Below, one piece after another: positions 15,513 to 17,385 of a DNA stretch of 17,385 nt (the first letter of the stretch is position 1; each line of letters starts with the position of its first letter). A program made the position numbers and the translations under genes. A model generated the notes under the pieces. The model made no database searches. It was not told where the DNA came from and saw only the letters and a list, made by a program, of their open reading frames with translations. The stretch lies in contig JAICJJ010000007.1 in NCBI GenBank assembly GCA_025928535.1, forward strand, positions 1 to 17,385. Reading direction: 5' to 3'. The DNA is from Thermomicrobiales bacterium. GTDB lineage: Bacteria; Chloroflexota; Chloroflexia; Thermomicrobiales; UBA6265.

Positions 15513-16076
15513 ATGCCGGAATCGCCGGCGCAGGACCGCCGCGCGCGGTTCGAAACGCTGGCTCTGCCTGAACTCGACGCCGTCTACCGCACGGCCTACT
15601 ACCTGGCGGGCTCGGTCGCCGAAGCCGAGGACTTGACCCAGGAGACGTATCTGCGCGCCTTCAAGCATTTCGATTCGTTTCGGGGCGATGTCATCCGCCC
15701 CTGGTTGTTCGCGATCTTGCGCCACGCCGCCGTCGATCGCTACCGCCAGCGCAAACGGGAGCCGCTCTTCTTCGACGACGACCCGGATGGCTCCGACGAT
15801 CATTTCGGCGCGACTGAAGGCGGGCCGGAAGACGACGTGCTCGCCAATCTGGTCGATGCCGACGTGCAGCAAGCCGTGCTGGGGCTGCCGCCCGCTTGGC
15901 GGATGGTCGTCGTGCTGGCGGATGTCGAAGGATTCGCCTACAAGGAGATCGCCAGCATCACCGGCTCGCCGATCGGCACCGTCATGTCGCGCCTCCACCG
16001 GGGGCGCAAGCAACTGGCGAAATCGCTGGCGGACTACGCCCGCGCCGCCGGATATGTGGCGGAGCACGACCGGTGA
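15513..16076 (+). CDS. ECF-family RNA polymerase sigma factor
   Basis: A 187-aa sigma70-family protein with only regions 2 and 4, as in ECF sigmas. Region 2 is about residues 20-85: LDAVYRTAYYLAGSVAEAEDLTQETYLRAFKHF in two parts, then WLFAILRHAAVDRYRQRKRE. An acidic linker spans 88-110. Region 4 is about 115-170: LPPAWRMVVVLADVEGFAYKEIA, then the helix-turn-helix GSPIGTVMSRLHRGRKQL, which reads the -35 element. Its TGA overlaps the GTG of the anti-sigma gene. A matching ECF-type promoter lies upstream at 15248-15274 and another after the anti-sigma gene, so autoregulation plus control of the 17041 gene is predicted. The ECF group cannot be assigned by eye. Confidence 0.94.
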   Translation: MPESPAQDRRARFETLALPELDAVYRTAYYLAGSVAEAEDLTQETYLRAFKHFDSFRGDVIRPWLFAILRHAAVDRYRQRKREPLFFDDDPDGSDDHFGATEGGPEDDVLANLVDADVQQAVLGLPPAWRMVVVLADVEGFAYKEIASITGSPIGTVMSRLHRGRKQLAKSLADYARAAGYVAEHDR

Positions 16077-16909
16077 ACCACGCACGCGCCTGGATGTTGC
16101 TGGACCGCTTTCTCGACGGCGAACTCGATCCCGACGCGCGCTGGGCGGTGGCGAGTCATCTGGACGACTGTCCCGATTGCGCCGCCGAACTGGCGAGTCG
16201 CGCCCGCCTGCGCGCGGCGCTGCGCCCGAAACTGGCGTCGGTGACGGCTCCGCCCGATCTTCGCCGCCGGATCGTTGCCGAACTCGCCATCACGCCCGAT
16301 CCCCCGCGCCTCGTCGCCGATCCGCCGGCCGATCCCGCGCCAGCTCCGGCTCCGACGCCCCTCGCGGCCGGCGGCCGACGGCCCATGCGGCTCGCGCTGG
16401 CGGCGGCGCTCGTCGCGGCCGTCTTCGCGCTGGCGTTCGTCACCGCCGGCTGGTTCGGCCAGAACGCTCGTCCCGATCCGATGGTCGCCATGGCGAGCGA
16501 CCTCGCCGCGCAGCACCACACCTTTGCCCACGACGAAACGTTGCTCGACGTCCGCGGCTCGGACGCGCAGGTGGCGGCCTGGCTCGACAAGGAACTTGGC
16601 TTTCAAGTCCGCACGCCGGCGTTGCCCGGCTACGAACTCGCCGGCGCCCGCCTCGTCACGATCGGCTCGGCGCCCGCCGCCCAGATCGTCTATGAACGCC
16701 CGGAGACCAACGGGCCCTCGGCGTACGCCTCGCTCGTCCTGTTCGATCCGAACGGAAACGCCGGACCGACATTGGACACGTACGCCGCCCAGGAAGACGG
16801 CATGTCGGTCGTCGCCTGGCAGGCGCCCAATTGCCGGGCGGCGCTCGTCGCCGAATTGCCGCCGGGCGAGACGATGACGCTCGCCAAGGCCGTCTGGAAC
16901 GATGTCTGA
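16073..16909 (+). CDS. Zinc-finger anti-sigma factor, single-pass membrane protein
   Basis: A 278-aa partner and presumed inhibitor of the preceding ECF sigma. The cytoplasmic N-terminus has the ZAS motif His29-X3-Cys33-X2-Cys36 (HLDDCPDC) after a helical segment. A Pro/Ala-rich linker spans 75-98, and a membrane helix lies at about 105-127 (MRLALAAALVAAVFALAF). The outer domain begins with HHTFAHDE (His148, His149, His153) and continues with AWLDKELGFQVRTPALPGYELAGARL and AAQIVYE, a pattern I associate with sensory domains of RsiW-like transmembrane anti-sigmas. The GTG start at 16073 forms a 4-nt GTGA overlap with the sigma stop and has GGAG 9 nt upstream. This layout couples translation and balances the two proteins. 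The signal sensed is unknown; the outer His cluster suggests a metal or redox cue. Confidence 0.92.
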   Translation: MNHARAWMLLDRFLDGELDPDARWAVASHLDDCPDCAAELASRARLRAALRPKLASVTAPPDLRRRIVAELAITPDPPRLVADPPADPAPAPAPTPLAAGGRRPMRLALAAALVAAVFALAFVTAGWFGQNARPDPMVAMASDLAAQHHTFAHDETLLDVRGSDAQVAAWLDKELGFQVRTPALPGYELAGARLVTIGSAPAAQIVYERPETNGPSAYASLVLFDPNGNAGPTLDTYAAQEDGMSVVAWQAPNCRAALVAELPPGETMTLAKAVWNDV

Positions 16910-16927
16910 CGATTTGCCGCGACCCTC

Positions 16928-16954
16928 GGGAATAATGCGTCGGGCCGTTGCGTC
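16928..16954 (+). promoter_or_regulatory. Candidate ECF-sigma promoter upstream of the exported HPAHIH protein gene
   Basis: GGGAATAA (16928-16935) and CGTC (16951-16954) are 15 nt apart, the same as at 15248-15274, although the spacer sequence differs. It sits 19 bp after the anti-sigma stop and points at the next gene, giving a leader of about 80 nt. Confidence 0.65.
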
Positions 16955-17027
16955 TCCTCCATCGCAAGGCGACGCATGTAGGCGCCCACCTTGCTGATGA
17001 GCCTCGGCGGATTGGCGCGATCGACAC

Positions 17028-17033
17028 AGGAGG
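17028..17033 (+). promoter_or_regulatory. Strong ribosome binding site before the last gene
   Basis: AGGAGG lies 7 nt before the GTG at 17041 and 10 nt before the adjacent ATG at 17044. The spacing slightly favours GTG. Confidence 0.75.
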
Positions 17034-17040
17034 GATCGGC

Positions 17041-17385
17041 GTGATGCTGACGAACGAGCGGCTGGCCGGCGGCGTCCGGTTCGGAACCGTGCTTTTGCTC
17101 GGCGCGGCGATGGCCGCGGCCGGCGTCTCGCGGGCGACGGCGCAAGACGCGAACGAAAGTCATCCCGCCCACATTCACGCCGGCTCCTGCGCCCAACTCG
17201 GCGACGTCGTCTATCCCCTAACCAACGTCAGCGCCAGCGGCATGATGGCCGGCATGCAGGCGATGGCGGCCACCCCCGGCACGGGGATGCCGAGCGCGAT
17301 GGCGACGCCGGGCGGCTTGACGATGAGCCCGGCGATGGGAGCGGCCTCGGCCATCCCGGTCGAAACGAGCCAGACCCTCGTCAAC
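17041..17385 (+). CDS. Exported His/Met-rich protein of unknown function (HPAHIH N-terminus), C-terminus cut by window edge
   Basis: An open frame of 115 codons runs off the window. Residues 1 to about 35 form a Sec-type signal: Arg-containing start, hydrophobic core VLLLGAAMAAAGV and a probable cut after ATA before QDANE. The mature start HPAHIHAGSCAQLGDVVYPL has three His and a Cys; I recall similar starts in exported proteins of Chloroflexota, but this is from memory. It is followed by a low-complexity stretch rich in Met, Ala, Gly and Pro (GMMAGMQAMAATPGTGMPSA and onward). His and Met clusters outside the membrane often bind copper, so a metal-binding role is possible but unproven. Its position behind the sigma/anti-sigma pair and the shared promoter element mark it as a likely regulon member. 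Start GTG 17041 or ATG 17044. Confidence 0.8.
   Translation, partial: MMLTNERLAGGVRFGTVLLLGAAMAAAGVSRATAQDANESHPAHIHAGSCAQLGDVVYPLTNVSASGMMAGMQAMAATPGTGMPSAMATPGGLTMSPAMGAASAIPVETSQTLVN

Noticed and set aside
1..17385. CRISPR array, insertion sequence or prophage
   Set aside because: No regularly spaced repeats, transposase, integrase or phage structural gene was seen on either strand.

Overview
The window is GC-rich bacterial chromosome and most likely comes from a Chloroflexota bacterium, perhaps Thermomicrobia/Sphaerobacter-like. This assignment is an inference. It rests on two adjacent DUF2298 (Chlor_Arch_YYY) membrane proteins, one fused to a PMT-like glycosyltransferase, and on an exported protein with an HPAHIH-type N-terminus. 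Nothing resembles a prophage, insertion sequence, plasmid or CRISPR array. Long Arg-rich reading frames opposite the real genes are GC-driven shadows.

Layout. 1-3163 (-): a nearly complete self-sufficient fatty-acid-hydroxylase-type cytochrome P450 fused to its reductase (CYP102/P450-BM3 architecture), cut by the window edge about eight residues before its expected C-terminus. 3266-4129 (-): an EamA/DMT transporter just upstream of it. 4290-4592 (+): a small IsdG/HmoA-type heme monooxygenase. 4629-5151 (-): a tRNA unit with a clear sigma70 promoter, tRNA-Pro(TGG), tRNA-Gly(TCC) and a 73-aa hypothetical protein. 5170-11942 (-): a two-gene operon with a 4-nt GTGA overlap, holding a 1494-aa PMT-like/DUF2298 fusion followed by a 763-aa stand-alone DUF2298 protein. 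11959-13002 (+): fmt, head-to-head with the fusion gene. 13003-13530: about 530 nt without a credible gene, holding a perfect 11-bp inverted repeat and a weak promoter. 13531-15216 (+): a Tat-type exported sulfatase with a CSPSR active site. 15513-16909 (+): an ECF sigma factor and its zinc-finger anti-sigma factor, coupled by another GTGA overlap. 17041-end (+): an exported His/Met-rich protein, cut by the window edge.

The most interesting signal is regulatory. The sequence GGGAATAA, 15 nt, then CGTC occurs upstream of the sigma operon (15248-15274) and again, with identical spacing, between the anti-sigma gene and the exported HPAHIH/Met-rich gene (16928-16954). This is the layout expected of an ECF promoter. 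It predicts that the sigma factor drives its own operon and the exported protein, forming a small envelope-stress or metal-response circuit. Other points of note are the CYP102 homologue lacking the usual carboxylate-anchoring Arg/Tyr, the exact IsdI-like N6/W66/H76 triad in the small monooxygenase, and a 16-bp gap between two divergent start codons that holds both the fmt ribosome binding site and the -10 box of a probably leaderless glycosyltransferase gene.
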